NCBI RefSeq assembly: GCF_003387375.1
Contig: NZ_QUNG01000001.1
Coordinates: 124,001-188,000, forward strand
Direction of reading: 5' to 3'
Length of the DNA stretch: 64,000 nt
Source of the DNA: Marinomonas pollencensis
Lineage (GTDB): Bacteria; Pseudomonadota; Gammaproteobacteria; Pseudomonadales; Marinomonadaceae
Within the stretch, counting starts at the first letter, position 1. Each line of letters opens with the position of its first letter. The notes beneath the pieces were generated by a model, which saw only the letters and a program-made list of their open reading frames with translations, had not been told where the DNA came from and ran no database searches. Below are positions 48,085-59,256 of the stretch, in pieces. A program made the translations under genes and the position numbers.

Positions 48085-49188
48085 TTAATCATCACTCATG
48101 CCAATGGTCGGCATGGTAAACTGGTTGTCTTGTTGGGACGCAAGAGTAGCACCAAGCTTACGCGCAATCGACTGATAAATGTCGGCCGCGTCACTTTCTG
48201 GCTCGCTCACCACTACTGGTGTGCCCGCATCGCTCTGTTTACGTATCGCCAAACTTAGAGGCAGCTTACCCAATACATCTACTTTATATTCAGCGGCCAG
48301 ACTGTCCCCCCCTTGGTCACCAAAAATGGCCTCTTGATGACCACAGTTAGAACAAATGTGTGTCGACATGTTTTCGACCACACCCAATACAGGGATTTTC
48401 ACCTTATTGAACATTTCAATACCACGACGGGCATCCAACAAAGCAATATCTTGCGGCGTGGTGACAATCACAGAGCCAGCAACGGGCACTTTTTGCGCTA
48501 AGGTCAGCTGAATATCTCCCGTGCCTGGTGGCATATCAATAAATAAATAATCCAGATCGTTCCAATCGGTTTGCGTCAAAATCTGCATCATCGCCCCTGT
48601 CACCATAGGCCCCCGCCATGCAACCGGTGTGTCTTTGGTCGTCAAAAACGCCATCGACATGACTTGCACGCCATGTGCCATCGGCGGAATAAAGATTTTT
48701 TCATCACGCACTTGCGGGCGAGTGCCGTCCGCAAACCCCATCATCATGCCTTGGCTTGGGCCATAGATATCCGCATCCAAAATCCCCACGCGCGCACCTT
48801 CCTTCGCCATGGCCAGCGCTAAGTTAACCGTGGTGGTTGATTTGCCCACTCCGCCTTTGCCAGATGCCACCGCAATAATATTCTTTACCCCAGTTAAGCC
48901 TGGGATATCACCTTGCGTTGCTTGGCTTTCTACTTGGTGCTCGATATCAAGCAACAGGTCTCTAGGATCTGCCAAGCTATCTTTAATGCGTGCACTGAGT
49001 GCAGCGTGCTCTGCTTGTGCTGGGTAGGCCAAGTTCAATGACAAATGAATACGATTTGAGTCACTGGTTACCTGCCAGACAGCCCCATAGGCCTGACCAG
49101 TATTTTGATCGATAAGGGTTTCTAACTGAGCCTGTATTTGAGCATCGGTGTGCATCTCTTTCTCCAACAAAGTACGTTCTTTGTCCAT
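48085..49188 (-). CDS. apbC: Iron-sulfur carrier ATPase ApbC (Mrp)
   Basis: ApbC loads Fe-S clusters onto target proteins. The 367-residue protein has an N-terminal MIP18-like domain (1-90), the deviant Walker A GKGGVGKST (about 111-119), and the cluster-binding CSNCGHQEAIFGDQGG motif. It probably forms an operon with dcd. It is divergent from metG, as in many gammaproteobacteria. Confidence 0.95.
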   Translation of the reverse strand: MDKERTLLEKEMHTDAQIQAQLETLIDQNTGQAYGAVWQVTSDSNRIHLSLNLAYPAQAEHAALSARIKDSLADPRDLLLDIEHQVESQATQGDIPGLTGVKNIIAVASGKGGVGKSTTTVNLALAMAKEGARVGILDADIYGPSQGMMMGFADGTRPQVRDEKIFIPPMAHGVQVMSMAFLTTKDTPVAWRGPMVTGAMMQILTQTDWNDLDYLFIDMPPGTGDIQLTLAQKVPVAGSVIVTTPQDIALLDARRGIEMFNKVKIPVLGVVENMSTHICSNCGHQEAIFGDQGGDSLAAEYKVDVLGKLPLSLAIRKQSDAGTPVVVSEPESDAADIYQSIARKLGATLASQQDNQFTMPTIGMSDD

Positions 49189-49470
49189 CAGATCACCAAA
49201 CCGGCAAACTGAACGAACAAGAGCGTCTTTAAATAAGTCGTTGTTATGAAAATTTCTAGAATCTGTGCCAAGTGTGGGGGCAAAATGCAGAAAAGCAAGT
49301 CAAGCTATTGCACACAACCGAGGGGCTCTTATAATTACGCGCACTATTTCGTTATCAATAGGCAGGCCCTTTTATCCTACTTCGGCTTAGGCGTTAAACC
49401 GCACTGTATCCAGCGCAGCCTTCCTATTGATAGAATACTCGACCTTTTGACTCCAGCAGGCTTATCACTA

Positions 49471-51522
49471 ATGGCACAAACGCAACGCAAAATTTTAGTT
49501 ACCAGCGCCCTTCCCTATGCAAATGGACCGATCCATTTAGGGCATATGCTGGAACACATTCAAACCGACATCTGGGTGCGTTTTCAGAAACTTCGCGGGC
49601 ACCTTTGTAGCGCTGTTTGTGCTGACGATGCACACGGCACAGCCATCATGATCAAAGCCGACCAACAAGGCATTACCTCAGAAGAGTTAATCGACGGCGT
49701 GCGCAAAGCCCACATGGCGGACTTTAACGATTTCTTGATTGGCTATGACAACTACCATTCAACGCATTCAGAAGAAAATCGTGAAATTTCAAACCATATT
49801 TATAAGTTGCTACGTGACAACGACAAAATAGCGGTTCGTTCTATCGTACAAGCCTACGACCCTGAAAAAGAAATGTTCCTCGCCGATCGTTTTATCAAAG
49901 GCACCTGCCCTAAGTGTAAAGCAGAAGACCAATACGGTGACAACTGTGAAGTCTGCGCCGCGACGTACACACCAATGGAAATGATCGACCCTCGCTCGGT
50001 GTATTCCGGTGCTACGCCAGTGGAAAAAGAATCTGAACATTACTTTTTCAAACTGCCAGACTTCCAAGACTTCTTGGCGAAATGGACACGCAGCGGCACA
50101 CTACAAGACCAGGTTGCAAACAAGTTAGCAGAATGGTTAGAGTCTGGTTTAAAAGAGTGGGATATCAGCCGTGATGCGCCTTACTTTGGCTTTGAGATCC
50201 CAGACGCACCAGGCAAATACTTCTATGTATGGCTGGACGCCCCAATCGGCTACATGGCGAGCTTCAAAAACCTATGTGATCGCACCGAAGGCTTAAACTT
50301 CGACGATTATTGGGCAAAAGACTCTGACGCTGAGCTTTACCACTTTATCGGTAAAGACATCATCAACTTCCACGCCCTGTTCTGGCCAGCTATGTTGGAA
50401 TGCGCGGGTTACCGCACACCAACCGGCGTCAATGCCCACGGCTATGTGACCGTTGATGGCACTAAGATGTCAAAATCCCGTGGCACCTTTATTATGGCGC
50501 GTACTTATCTAAACCATTTAGATCCTCAGTACTTGCGCTACTACTTTGCCGCGAAACTGAACTCAAGCGTCGATGACATCGACCTAAACCTGCAAGACTT
50601 CGTGCAACGGGTAAACTCAGACGTAGTCGGCAAAGTGGTTAACATCGCCAGCCGTACCGCCAGCTTTATCAACAAGAAGTTTGACGGACAATTAGCAAGC
50701 GAGGTTACTGAAGCGGAGATGATTCAATCTTTCATTGACGCTGGCGACCTGATTGCTGAGCACTTTGAAGCCCGTGAATACGGCAAAGCAGTGCGTGAAA
50801 TCATGCGCCTTGCGGATGTGGCCAACACCTACATCGCTGATAAAGCCCCTTGGGTATTAGCGAAAAACGAAGAGACACTGCCACAAGTACAAGAAGTCTG
50901 CACGGTTGCCCTGAACTTGTTCAGCATCCTTGCCACTTACTTAAAACCTATCCTGCCAAACATGGTGGCGGACGCTGAAACCTTCCTTGGCAAAACACTT
51001 ACCTGGGAAAACCGCAGCGAACTATTGTTTGGCGGCAAGGTAAATACCTTCAAAGCCCTAATGGGCCGCATCGACCAAAAACAAATCGATGCCATGATTG
51101 AAGAAGGCAAAGAAGCGGCGGCCGAAGCAGCCAAAGCGAACGAGCCCGCAGCCGTGGTTGCTGAAGAAACGGAACTCACTAAAGAGCCTTTGGAAGCAGA
51201 AATCAATTTTGATGACTTTGCTAAAGTGGATCTGCGCATTGCACTCATTGCGCAAGCAGAGCACGTAGAAAAAGCCAATAAACTGCTAAAATTGACCCTA
51301 GACCTTGGTGGTGAAACCCGTACCGTGTTCTCAGGCATTAAATCGGCTTACAAGCCAGAAGATTTAGTCGGCAAATTAACCGTGATGGTGGCTAACCTAG
51401 CACCACGCAAAATGAAATTTGGCCTATCTGAAGGCATGGTACTGGCAGCAGGACCTGGCAAAGATGAAATCTACTTGTTAGAACCTCATGCTGGCGCCAA
51501 ACCTGGCCAGCGAGTGATGTAA
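49471..51522 (+). CDS. metG: Methionyl-tRNA synthetase
   Basis: The correct start is ATG 49471 ([19 protein letters not shown]), with GCAGG upstream, giving 683 residues; the open frame to 49246 is only a leader. It has the HIGH-type HLGH, zinc site [16 protein letters not shown] and a C-terminal tRNA-binding (EMAP-like) domain (about 580-683). It joins methionine to tRNA for translation. Confidence 0.96.
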   Translation: MAQTQRKILVTSALPYANGPIHLGHMLEHIQTDIWVRFQKLRGHLCSAVCADDAHGTAIMIKADQQGITSEELIDGVRKAHMADFNDFLIGYDNYHSTHSEENREISNHIYKLLRDNDKIAVRSIVQAYDPEKEMFLADRFIKGTCPKCKAEDQYGDNCEVCAATYTPMEMIDPRSVYSGATPVEKESEHYFFKLPDFQDFLAKWTRSGTLQDQVANKLAEWLESGLKEWDISRDAPYFGFEIPDAPGKYFYVWLDAPIGYMASFKNLCDRTEGLNFDDYWAKDSDAELYHFIGKDIINFHALFWPAMLECAGYRTPTGVNAHGYVTVDGTKMSKSRGTFIMARTYLNHLDPQYLRYYFAAKLNSSVDDIDLNLQDFVQRVNSDVVGKVVNIASRTASFINKKFDGQLASEVTEAEMIQSFIDAGDLIAEHFEAREYGKAVREIMRLADVANTYIADKAPWVLAKNEETLPQVQEVCTVALNLFSILATYLKPILPNMVADAETFLGKTLTWENRSELLFGGKVNTFKALMGRIDQKQIDAMIEEGKEAAAEAAKANEPAAVVAEETELTKEPLEAEINFDDFAKVDLRIALIAQAEHVEKANKLLKLTLDLGGETRTVFSGIKSAYKPEDLVGKLTVMVANLAPRKMKFGLSEGMVLAAGPGKDEIYLLEPHAGAKPGQRVM

Positions 51523-51540
51523 AAGCACTTATCTAAAAGC

Positions 51541-51583
51541 ATCACAACTGGCTCTACATAAGCGCAGCCAGTTGTGATTTTTC
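51541..51583 (+). terminator. metG terminator
   Basis: ATCACAACTGGCT (51541-51553) pairs with AGCCAGTTGTGAT (51566-51578) and is followed by TTTT. Confidence 0.85.
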
Positions 51584-51761
51584 GCTTTATAAAGTGAGCT
51601 TATATAATCATAGCTTATTATCTATATTCTAAATTACACTAACTGAAGTGAATGTTTAGTCTTGTTAGTTATAAGCAGCTTGGTATAGTTACCGTCGCGC
51701 CTGATACTCGCTTCAGGCGTTTCAACTTCTGTGAATTCATCGATTATATTTTGGACGTGAG

Positions 51762-52343
51762 ATGACTGATTATCTCTTGATACTGGTCAGCACCATACTG
51801 GTTAACAACTTCGTATTGGTACAATTTTTGGGCCTTTGCCCTTTTATGGGCGTCTCTAGCAAGCTAGAAACTTCTATAGGTATGGCCTTAGCCACTACTT
51901 TTGTTTTAACCCTGTCTAGCCTTTGTAGCTATCTCACTTACAACTATATTCTGCAGCCTTTTGGCTTGGAATATTTAAAAACCATTTCCTTCATTCTAGT
52001 GATTGCGGTGGTGGTTCAATTTACCGAAATGGTGGTTCATAAAACCAGCCCCATTCTTTATCGTGTGCTGGGGATTTTCTTACCCCTGATCACCACAAAC
52101 TGTGCCGTATTGGGTGTTGCTTTGCAGAACACCAGTAAGCAAAACGGTTTTGTAGAGTCCATTTTATACGGCTTCGGTGCCGCTGTGGGCTTCTCCTTTG
52201 TGTTGATTCTTTTCTCTGCCATGCGTGAGCGTATAAATGTTGCCGATGTACCCAGTGTCTTTAAGGGCTCTGCGATTGGCATGATTACCGCTGGCCTGAT
52301 GGCTTTAGCCTTCATGGGCTTCACCGGCCTAGTACAAATTTAG
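51762..52343 (+). CDS. rsxA: Electron transport complex subunit RsxA
   Basis: Integral membrane subunit of the Rsx (Rnf-type) complex, 193 residues, six helices. It shows [22 protein letters not shown] and the [17 protein letters not shown] half that binds the shared [2Fe-2S] cluster with RsxE via Cys. The Rsx complex keeps SoxR reduced in E. coli and transfers electrons across the membrane in Rnf systems. It heads rsxABCDGE-nth. Confidence 0.97.
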   Translation: MTDYLLILVSTILVNNFVLVQFLGLCPFMGVSSKLETSIGMALATTFVLTLSSLCSYLTYNYILQPFGLEYLKTISFILVIAVVVQFTEMVVHKTSPILYRVLGIFLPLITTNCAVLGVALQNTSKQNGFVESILYGFGAAVGFSFVLILFSAMRERINVADVPSVFKGSAIGMITAGLMALAFMGFTGLVQI

Positions 52344-52351
52344 GAGCCATT

Positions 52352-52948
52352 ATGCTGACCGTCTTAGTCGCTGTCGGGATCTTATTGGTCCTTTCATTAA
52401 TTTTTGGTGCCATCTTAGGTTACGCCAATGTGCGCTTCCATGTAGAAGGCGACCCGATTGTTGATCAGATCGACGCTATCTTGCCACAAACCCAATGTGG
52501 TCAATGTGGCCACCCTGGCTGTCGCCCTTATGCTGAGGCGATTTCCAATGGTGAAGCGATCAACCATTGCCCTCCTGGTGGTCAAGCCACCATTCAAGCT
52601 CTTGCAGACTTACTAGATGTGGAAGCCATTCCGCTGGATGGCGACCATGGTGCAGAAACCGCAAAACGTGTAGCTGTAATCCGTGAAGACGAATGCATTG
52701 GCTGCACTAAATGCATTCAAGCCTGCCCTGTGGACGCCATTCTTGGTGCCGCAAAACAGATGCACACGGTCATTTCTGATGAATGCACTGGCTGTGATTT
52801 ATGTGTAGAACCTTGCCCTGTAGATTGTATTGATATGGTAGAAGTAGGCGTCACCTCAAGAACCTGGTCTTGGGACAAACCCCAAGGTATTGCCGCACAA
52901 CCTGGCAGCATTATTGCTACTGATCGCCAAGCGGAGGTCATGCACTAA
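52352..52948 (+). CDS. rsxB: Electron transport complex ferredoxin subunit RsxB
   Basis: The 198-residue protein has an N-terminal membrane helix, the CGQCGHPGC four-Fe site (48-56), and two CxxCxxCxxxCP motifs ([24 protein letters not shown]). It carries electrons between RsxC and the membrane subunits. Confidence 0.97.
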   Translation: MLTVLVAVGILLVLSLIFGAILGYANVRFHVEGDPIVDQIDAILPQTQCGQCGHPGCRPYAEAISNGEAINHCPPGGQATIQALADLLDVEAIPLDGDHGAETAKRVAVIREDECIGCTKCIQACPVDAILGAAKQMHTVISDECTGCDLCVEPCPVDCIDMVEVGVTSRTWSWDKPQGIAAQPGSIIATDRQAEVMH

Positions 52949-55900
52949 TGCAAACAGCAAGCGTTTTTTCTTTTCATGGCGGCATTCATCCACCGGAAAA
53001 CAAAGCTCAATCACTGCGCTTACCTTTAGGTCGCCCAAGCCTGCCAACTGAGCTGGTACTGCCGCTTGGCCAACACATAGGTCAAAGCTCACGCCCACTT
53101 GTTAACGTGGGTGATAAAGTTTTAAAAGGTCAAACGATCGCCATCAACAATGGCTTTCTAAGCAGCTTTTTGCACGCCCCGACCTCAGGCACGATCAAAG
53201 CCATCGAAGCGCGCCCTATTGCTCACCCGTCGGGTCTAAGTGACAGTTGCATCATCATTACTCCTGACGGTGAAGAACAGTGGACCGAGTTGAGCCCATT
53301 ACAAGATTGGAACAGCCTAAGCAAAACCGATGTATTGGCGTATTTGGCTGAAATGGGCATAGTCGGCATGGGGGGCGCAGGCTTCCCAACCCAAGTAAAA
53401 TTACAAGGTGCTCACAAACACCCGCTGACCCACTTTATTATCAACGCTGCTGAGTGTGAACCTTACATCACCGCAGATGATATGTTGATCCGCGAAAAAA
53501 CCATTGAGCTGGTACTTGGCATAGAAGCCCTGCAACATCTTGTGGAAGCAGAACAAGTGATCATCGGCATTGAAGACAACAAACCTACTGCCATCGCTGC
53601 CCTGAACAAAGTCCTCAGTGAGCGCATGAGCAACATCCAAGTGGCGGTGGTACCGACTAAATACCCGTCTGGTGGCGAAAAACAACTTATTCAGCTACTT
53701 ACGGGTCAAGAAGTGCCGAGCGGCCAATACCCTGCTGATATTGGCGTGCTATGTCAGAACGTCGGTACCTGTGTTGCCGTACACGACGCCATCTTCCTAG
53801 GCAAGCCACTCATCTCGCGTTTTACCACGTTAACAGGCGATGCTTTAAAAGCGCCGCAAAACGTAGAAGTGTTACTTGGCACGCCAATTAACCATCTATT
53901 GGATTACGCTGAAAACGACAACAAAAAACTTAAACGCCTTGTTATGGGCGGCCCTATGATGGGCTTCACCCTTGACTCAGCCAATGTTCCGATAGTTAAA
54001 ACCAGTAACTGTGTTCTTGCCGCCAGCAAAAAAGAATTACCACAACCTGCGCCAGAACAAGCCTGCATTCGTTGTGGCATGTGTGAACAAGCCTGTCCTG
54101 CTAGCCTGCTACCACAACAATTACTTTGGTTTAGTAAAAGCCAAGAGCTGGAAAAAGCAGAACACTACAACCTGTTCGATTGCATCGAATGTGGCGCTTG
54201 CTCCTATGTCTGCCCAAGCAGTATTCCCTTGGTGCAGTACTACCGCCACACTAAGAGCAGCATTCGTGAAGCCCGTGAAGCAGCAGTCAAGTCTGACTTA
54301 GCCAAACAGCGTTTTGAAGCCCGTAAAGCGCGCCAAGAAGCCGAAGCGGCCGAGAAAGAAGCGAAACGTATCGCGCGTCAAAAAGCCTCGGCGAGCAAAA
54401 CTGGCGAAACGAAAAAAGCGGCGCCAAAAGCCGCACCAGCGGCGACCCCAAGCGCAAACGACGATGCTAAAAAACTAAAAGTTGATCTGGCGATTGCTAA
54501 GACCAAACTGAAAAAATTACAAAAACAACTACTTGAAGCACAAGAAAACGAACACACAGAAGAAATAAACACGCTTCAACTACAAACCAACGAGCAAGAA
54601 AAAGCGCTTGCCTTGCTAGAAGAACAACTGGCAAAAGCCAACGCTGCTGCTCCAGCAGAGGCGCCAAAAGCGCCCGCCAACGAAGAACTGAAAAAAGCCA
54701 AAGTGGACGTCGCCCTCAGTGGTACCAAACTGAAAAAGGCCCAAAAACAACTGGCTGACGCACCAGACGACGCCGAGTTGCAGAAAAAAGTAGCAGGCTT
54801 CGAAAAAGAATTGGCCGACGCACAAACTAGGCTCAATACTCTTTCCAGCGCCGCACCAAGTGCTGCTGCGCCAAAAGCGGCCGTCAGTGATGAGCTGAAA
54901 AAAGCCAAAGTGGATGTCGCTCTCAGTGGCACCAAGCTGAAAAAGGCCCAAAAACAACTGGCTGACGCACCAGACGACGCCGAGTTGCAGAAAAAAGTAG
55001 CTGGCTTCGAAAAAGAATTGGCCGACGCACAAACTAGGCTCAATACTCTTTCCAGCGCCGCACCAAGTGCTGCTGCGCCAAAAGCGGCCGTCAGTGATGA
55101 GCTGAAAAAAGCCAAAGTCGATGTAGCCTTATTGGGCGTGAAATTAAAGAAAGCGCAAAAACAACTGGCGGAAGCCCCTGAAGACAGTGACCTGCAAAGC
55201 AAAGTCGCTAGCTTTGAAAAAGAGCTGGGTGAAGCGCAAGCTCGCTTAACTCAAATGACGCCACAAAGCGCAGCGCCTCAAGCCGCAGCGAACGGCAATA
55301 GCGAAGACGCACTTAAAAAACTTAAGATCGATACCGCCATTGCCAAAGCCGCGGTAAAGAAAGTCGAAAAAGCGCTGAAAAAGGCCGAAGATCTAAATTC
55401 GCCTGAGCTAGAAACCATTCGCCAACAACTAGAAGAAGCGAAGAAACGCGCCGAAGAGTTGGAAAAAGCCTTAGCCAATCCGAGCGCAGGGGCAACAACA
55501 GCCGCCACTAATGAGGTAGCACAACCCCAACCAACAAGTGGCGATAAACAGCGTAAAATTGATCTTGCCATTGCCAAAGCCGCGGTCAAAAAAGCGGAAA
55601 AAGGCATACTAGCCTTACAACAGCAAGGCCAAGACCAAGCGCAAATCGATGCTTCTGGGCTGCCTGCTAAACTGGCTGCGGCACAAGCAAAGTTAGCGGA
55701 CTTAGAAGGCATGACAAACTCAGTAAACGTCGAGCCTGTAGTAAACAAGCCGGCCGCTACTGAAAGCGCATCGCAAGCGGAGCAAATTAAACAGCAAAAA
55801 ATTGCCGCCGCCTTAGCAAAAGCGCAAATCAATAAGCTGACCAAGCGTTTAGCTGATTCACCGCAAGACGCGGACAACATTCAGCAAGAAATTAACGCTG

Positions 55901-55995
55901 CCAAGCAAAAGCAACAAGAGGCTGAAACTCAATTGACTGAATTGCAATTGGCTCAGCGCACTCCTTCGCAAGATAACACGCAAGAGAATCGTTAG
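52948..55995 (+). CDS. rsxC: Electron transport complex subunit RsxC with long repeat tail
   Basis: RsxC binds FMN and NADH and holds two 4Fe-4S clusters (Cys373-Cys383 and Cys412-Cys422 motif sets). The first 450 residues match the normal protein. From about 505 on, seven copies of an Ala/Lys-rich coiled-coil unit follow, beginning with variants of KKxKVDxAxxKxKLKKxxK. Three copies are in strict 69-residue register (207 bp) and two are almost identical in DNA, so duplication is recent. The tail is much longer than in E. coli. It may anchor the complex, but this is not known. Confidence 0.95.
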   Translation: MQTASVFSFHGGIHPPENKAQSLRLPLGRPSLPTELVLPLGQHIGQSSRPLVNVGDKVLKGQTIAINNGFLSSFLHAPTSGTIKAIEARPIAHPSGLSDSCIIITPDGEEQWTELSPLQDWNSLSKTDVLAYLAEMGIVGMGGAGFPTQVKLQGAHKHPLTHFIINAAECEPYITADDMLIREKTIELVLGIEALQHLVEAEQVIIGIEDNKPTAIAALNKVLSERMSNIQVAVVPTKYPSGGEKQLIQLLTGQEVPSGQYPADIGVLCQNVGTCVAVHDAIFLGKPLISRFTTLTGDALKAPQNVEVLLGTPINHLLDYAENDNKKLKRLVMGGPMMGFTLDSANVPIVKTSNCVLAASKKELPQPAPEQACIRCGMCEQACPASLLPQQLLWFSKSQELEKAEHYNLFDCIECGACSYVCPSSIPLVQYYRHTKSSIREAREAAVKSDLAKQRFEARKARQEAEAAEKEAKRIARQKASASKTGETKKAAPKAAPAATPSANDDAKKLKVDLAIAKTKLKKLQKQLLEAQENEHTEEINTLQLQTNEQEKALALLEEQLAKANAAAPAEAPKAPANEELKKAKVDVALSGTKLKKAQKQLADAPDDAELQKKVAGFEKELADAQTRLNTLSSAAPSAAAPKAAVSDELKKAKVDVALSGTKLKKAQKQLADAPDDAELQKKVAGFEKELADAQTRLNTLSSAAPSAAAPKAAVSDELKKAKVDVALLGVKLKKAQKQLAEAPEDSDLQSKVASFEKELGEAQARLTQMTPQSAAPQAAANGNSEDALKKLKIDTAIAKAAVKKVEKALKKAEDLNSPELETIRQQLEEAKKRAEELEKALANPSAGATTAATNEVAQPQPTSGDKQRKIDLAIAKAAVKKAEKGILALQQQGQDQAQIDASGLPAKLAAAQAKLADLEGMTNSVNVEPVVNKPAATESASQAEQIKQQKIAAALAKAQINKLTKRLADSPQDADNIQQEINAAKQKQQEAETQLTELQLAQRTPSQDNTQENR
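54685..55098 (+). repeat. Near-identical 207-bp tandem repeats inside rsxC
   Basis: Units begin at 54685 and 54892, with a more diverged third at 55099. From about base 45 of the unit the first two differ at only one position, an A/T change in a GTAGC(A/T)GG context. The reading frame is kept, 69 residues each. Confidence 0.9.
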
Positions 55996-57054
55996 ATGGC
56001 ATTATTGAGGATTACATCCCCCCACACACAACGCGCAGGACGACGCACTTCTTGGGTCATGCTCATGGTCATGCTCGCCACCGTTCCAGGCATTGCCGTG
56101 CAAACCTGGCTGTTCGGCTGGGGCACCCTTATCAATATCGCGATAGCAGGCATTGCGGCACTTTTATCGGAAGCCTTAATTTTGTCGATACGACGTCGCT
56201 CTGTGGCGTTTTTCCTAAAGGATTACAGCGCCCTGCTCACCGCAGTATTGCTCGGTATCGCGCTACCACCTACCGTGGCATGGTGGGTAACCGTGACGGC
56301 GGTGGCTTTCGCGATTATTTTTGCCAAGCAACTCTATGGCGGATTAGGCAACAACCCTTTCAACCCAGCGATGGTGGGTTACGCGATTGTACTGGTGTCT
56401 TTTCCGGTTCCCATGACCCAATGGGTCGGCGCCCATGAATTACTCGCATCTGGCGCTGTGCCAACATTTAGTCAGAGTTTACAAGCCATTTTCCAGCACC
56501 TGCCAAACATTGACAGCTACACCATGGCAACCCCGCTTGATGGCTTTAAACACAAGAATGAACTCAGCAGTGCCGCTGCCTTCAGCAGTATCGATGCCCT
56601 GCAATTACCTAGCCTAAGCAGCTGGTTGTGGATTAATGGCGCCTACTTATTAGGCGGCTTGATGCTAGTTTGGTTACGAGTCATCACCTGGCATACACCG
56701 GCAGCACTGTTGGCCGCTTTAGCGCTAATGGCTGGCGTTTTTTACCTGTTCGACCCAGCTCACGCAGCCAGCCCTTGGTTTCACCTAACCACAGGTGCGG
56801 CCATGTTTGGTGCCTTCTTTATTGCGACTGACCCTGTGTCTTCTTGCACCAGTAACCGTGGAAAATTAGTTTATGGCGCAGGCATCGGTATTTTAATTTA
56901 TATTATTCGCACTTGGGGCGGTTACCCTGATGGCGTTGCTTTTGGTGTGCTATTAATGAACTTTGCTGCCCCACTGATCGACTACTACACCCAACCACGA
57001 ACCTATGGCCACCAAAAAGCCAAAAAAGGGTTGAAAATTGGGGAGGATAATTAA
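55996..57054 (+). CDS. rsxD: Electron transport complex subunit RsxD
   Basis: The 352-residue membrane subunit has about ten helices, GNNPFNPAMVGYAIVLVSFP and SYTMATPLDG near 174-183, the region where relatives carry a covalent flavin on Thr. It starts at the base after the rsxC stop and overlaps rsxG by one base. Confidence 0.95.
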   Translation: MALLRITSPHTQRAGRRTSWVMLMVMLATVPGIAVQTWLFGWGTLINIAIAGIAALLSEALILSIRRRSVAFFLKDYSALLTAVLLGIALPPTVAWWVTVTAVAFAIIFAKQLYGGLGNNPFNPAMVGYAIVLVSFPVPMTQWVGAHELLASGAVPTFSQSLQAIFQHLPNIDSYTMATPLDGFKHKNELSSAAAFSSIDALQLPSLSSWLWINGAYLLGGLMLVWLRVITWHTPAALLAALALMAGVFYLFDPAHAASPWFHLTTGAAMFGAFFIATDPVSSCTSNRGKLVYGAGIGILIYIIRTWGGYPDGVAFGVLLMNFAAPLIDYYTQPRTYGHQKAKKGLKIGEDN

Positions 57055-57671
57055 TGGATTTACTCGCCTCCATCCGACGTAACAGTATTGGCTTGGGTAT
57101 CTTTGCGGTACTGACCGCAGGACTGATTGCCACCATTCACCTGGTGACAGAACAAACCATTAAAGACAATGTGATTGCGGCACAGGTCGCCGCATTTAAT
57201 GAAATATTGCCGCCAGATCTATACGACAACGATCTCACGCAATCGACCGCGATGATCCCAGCTGACCCATTATTAGGCAGTGTAGAAGCCTCCAAAATCT
57301 ACATTGCACGAAAAAACGGTGAAGTAAGCGCGATCATTTTCGATACCATTGCCCCAGGTGGCTACAATGGCAGCCTTGGCTTATTGGTTGCGATCAATAA
57401 AGACGGCGTCGTAACAGGGACACGGGTGATTAGCCAACAAGAAACCCCAGGCCTTGGTGATAAAGTTGATATCAAAAAATCCAAATGGATTCTCGAGTTC
57501 AACAATCGCTCCATTGGAAACCCTGATCTTGCGGGCTGGAACGTGAAAAAAGACGGTGGCGTATTTGACCAATTTACCGGTGCCACTATCACCCCCCGTG
57601 CCGTGGTAAAAGGCGTTCGTCATACGCTTATTTACTTCAATAAACACAAAGACTCGCTGCTAGCGCGTTAG
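57054..57671 (+). CDS. rsxG: Electron transport complex subunit RsxG
   Basis: RsxG is a single-pass membrane protein with a periplasmic FMN domain. FMN is joined to Thr in the FTGATITPRAVV motif (about 173-184). Length 205 is normal. Confidence 0.95.
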   Translation: MDLLASIRRNSIGLGIFAVLTAGLIATIHLVTEQTIKDNVIAAQVAAFNEILPPDLYDNDLTQSTAMIPADPLLGSVEASKIYIARKNGEVSAIIFDTIAPGGYNGSLGLLVAINKDGVVTGTRVISQQETPGLGDKVDIKKSKWILEFNNRSIGNPDLAGWNVKKDGGVFDQFTGATITPRAVVKGVRHTLIYFNKHKDSLLAR

Positions 57672-57680
57672 GATATCGTC

Positions 57681-58445
57681 ATGAGCACAGAAGATACATT
57701 AACCAGCGAAAACCCGCAGGAATCAGCACCTAGTGCCAATTATTCTGAGATCATTTACAACGGTCTCTGGAAAAACAACCCTGCCCTAGTTCAACTTCTT
57801 GGCCTTTGTCCTATGCTGGCGGTGACCAGCACAGTGGTTAACGCCTTGGGTCTTGGCTTGGCCACCATGGTGGTATTAATGGGCTCCAACGTGGCGGTAT
57901 CTTTGATACGTAATTACGTTGCCGATGCCGTGCGCCTGCCAGCATTTGTGATGATTATCGCCTCTTTTACTACCTGTATTGAATTAATCATGCAGGCCTA
58001 TACCTATGAGCTGTACCAGATTCTTGGAATTTTCATTCCTTTGATTGTGACCAACTGTGCCATTCTTGGCCGTGCGGATGCGTTTGCCAGTCGTAACCCA
58101 GTTTTGCCTTCTGCTTTAGATGGCATGATGATGGGACTTGGCTTTACTGTCATTTTGGTGGTGCTAGGTGGCATGCGTGAATTAATCGGCCAAGGCACTC
58201 TATTTTCAGACATGCAGTTACTGTTTGGCGACATGGCACTGCACTGGAAGCTGGTCGTCTTTGCTAATTACCCAGACGTGCTTTTTGCTATGCTACCGCC
58301 CGGTGCTTTTATTGGCCTTGGCCTTCTTATCGCCCTGAAAAACTTCATGGACGAACGCGAACAGAAACGTCTCGCCGCGCAAAAAGCACAACAAGGCCCG
58401 GCAGAGTCTAAACGTGTTCGAGTGACGGGCCAAACGGCATCTTAA
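57681..58445 (+). CDS. rsxE: Electron transport complex subunit RsxE
   Basis: RsxE pairs with RsxA. The 254-residue protein has the [19 protein letters not shown] and [14 protein letters not shown] halves with cluster-binding Cys residues and six helices, then a charged C-terminal tail. Confidence 0.95.
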   Translation: MSTEDTLTSENPQESAPSANYSEIIYNGLWKNNPALVQLLGLCPMLAVTSTVVNALGLGLATMVVLMGSNVAVSLIRNYVADAVRLPAFVMIIASFTTCIELIMQAYTYELYQILGIFIPLIVTNCAILGRADAFASRNPVLPSALDGMMMGLGFTVILVVLGGMRELIGQGTLFSDMQLLFGDMALHWKLVVFANYPDVLFAMLPPGAFIGLGLLIALKNFMDEREQKRLAAQKAQQGPAESKRVRVTGQTAS

Positions 58446-58485
58446 TTTAAAATAACCCAGTGTGTAGACCAACTAGAGGCGAATT

Positions 58486-59121
58486 GTGAATAAAGAAAAA
58501 CGCTACGAGATCTTTTCTCGCTTACGAGCAGAAAACCCCAATCCCGTGACGGAACTGGAATACAATTCGCCTTTTGAACTGCTCATAGCAGTGCTGTTTT
58601 CTGCGCAAGCCACCGACGTGAGCGTAAACAAAGCCACCCGCAAACTCTTTCCGGTGGCCAATACCCCTGAAAGCATGTTGGAACTAGGCGTCGATGGCCT
58701 CAAGAGTTATATCAAAACCATCGGCCTATTTAACGCCAAAGCAGAAAACGCGATCAAAACCTGTCGCATTCTAGTGGAGCAACACAACAGTGTCGTACCG
58801 GACACCCGAGAAGCACTAGAAGCCTTACCTGGTGTAGGCCGAAAAACCGCTAACGTAGTACTCAATACGGCGTTTCGGCAAGTCGCCATGGCCGTCGACA
58901 CCCACATTTTTCGCTTTAGCAATCGCACCAAGGTGGCACCGGGTAAAAACGTTTTAGAAGTGGAACAAAAACTGCTGAAATTTGTCCCGAAAGAATTCCT
59001 GCTGGACGCCCATCACTGGATGATTTTGCACGGTCGTTATATTTGTGTTGCCAGAAAGCCTAAATGCAATGCCTGCATTATCGAAGATCTCTGTGAGTTC
59101 AAACAAAAAACTTCGGACTGA
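58486..59121 (+). CDS. nth: Endonuclease III
   Basis: Nth removes oxidised pyrimidines and cuts the DNA. The 211-residue protein has the LPGVGRKTANVVL helix-hairpin-helix with catalytic Lys, the VDTHIFR Asp, and the C-6-C-2-C-5-C Fe-S set (CVARKPKCNACIIEDLC). It follows rsxE, as in E. coli. Confidence 0.97.
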   Translation: MNKEKRYEIFSRLRAENPNPVTELEYNSPFELLIAVLFSAQATDVSVNKATRKLFPVANTPESMLELGVDGLKSYIKTIGLFNAKAENAIKTCRILVEQHNSVVPDTREALEALPGVGRKTANVVLNTAFRQVAMAVDTHIFRFSNRTKVAPGKNVLEVEQKLLKFVPKEFLLDAHHWMILHGRYICVARKPKCNACIIEDLCEFKQKTSD

Positions 59122-59256
59122 TTAGCCTTTCCCCTCATCACTTTAGTTAACCAAACACTAAAGTATGATTAATGAACATCAAATTTATTAAAACTTTCCT
59201 TAACGGCATTCTCTCTTTAATGATGTGTTTTTAATCCCATTGAAGAGAGGACTGCT

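Noticed and set aside
49246-49470. N-terminal extension of MetG
   Set aside because: The methionyl-tRNA synthetase family starts at [19 protein letters not shown] (49471); the extension has no family match and lies in the divergent promoter gap with apbC.
54576-55202. A long open frame antisense to rsxC
   Set aside because: It is the antisense reading of the Ala/Lys repeat region; composition explains the lack of stops.
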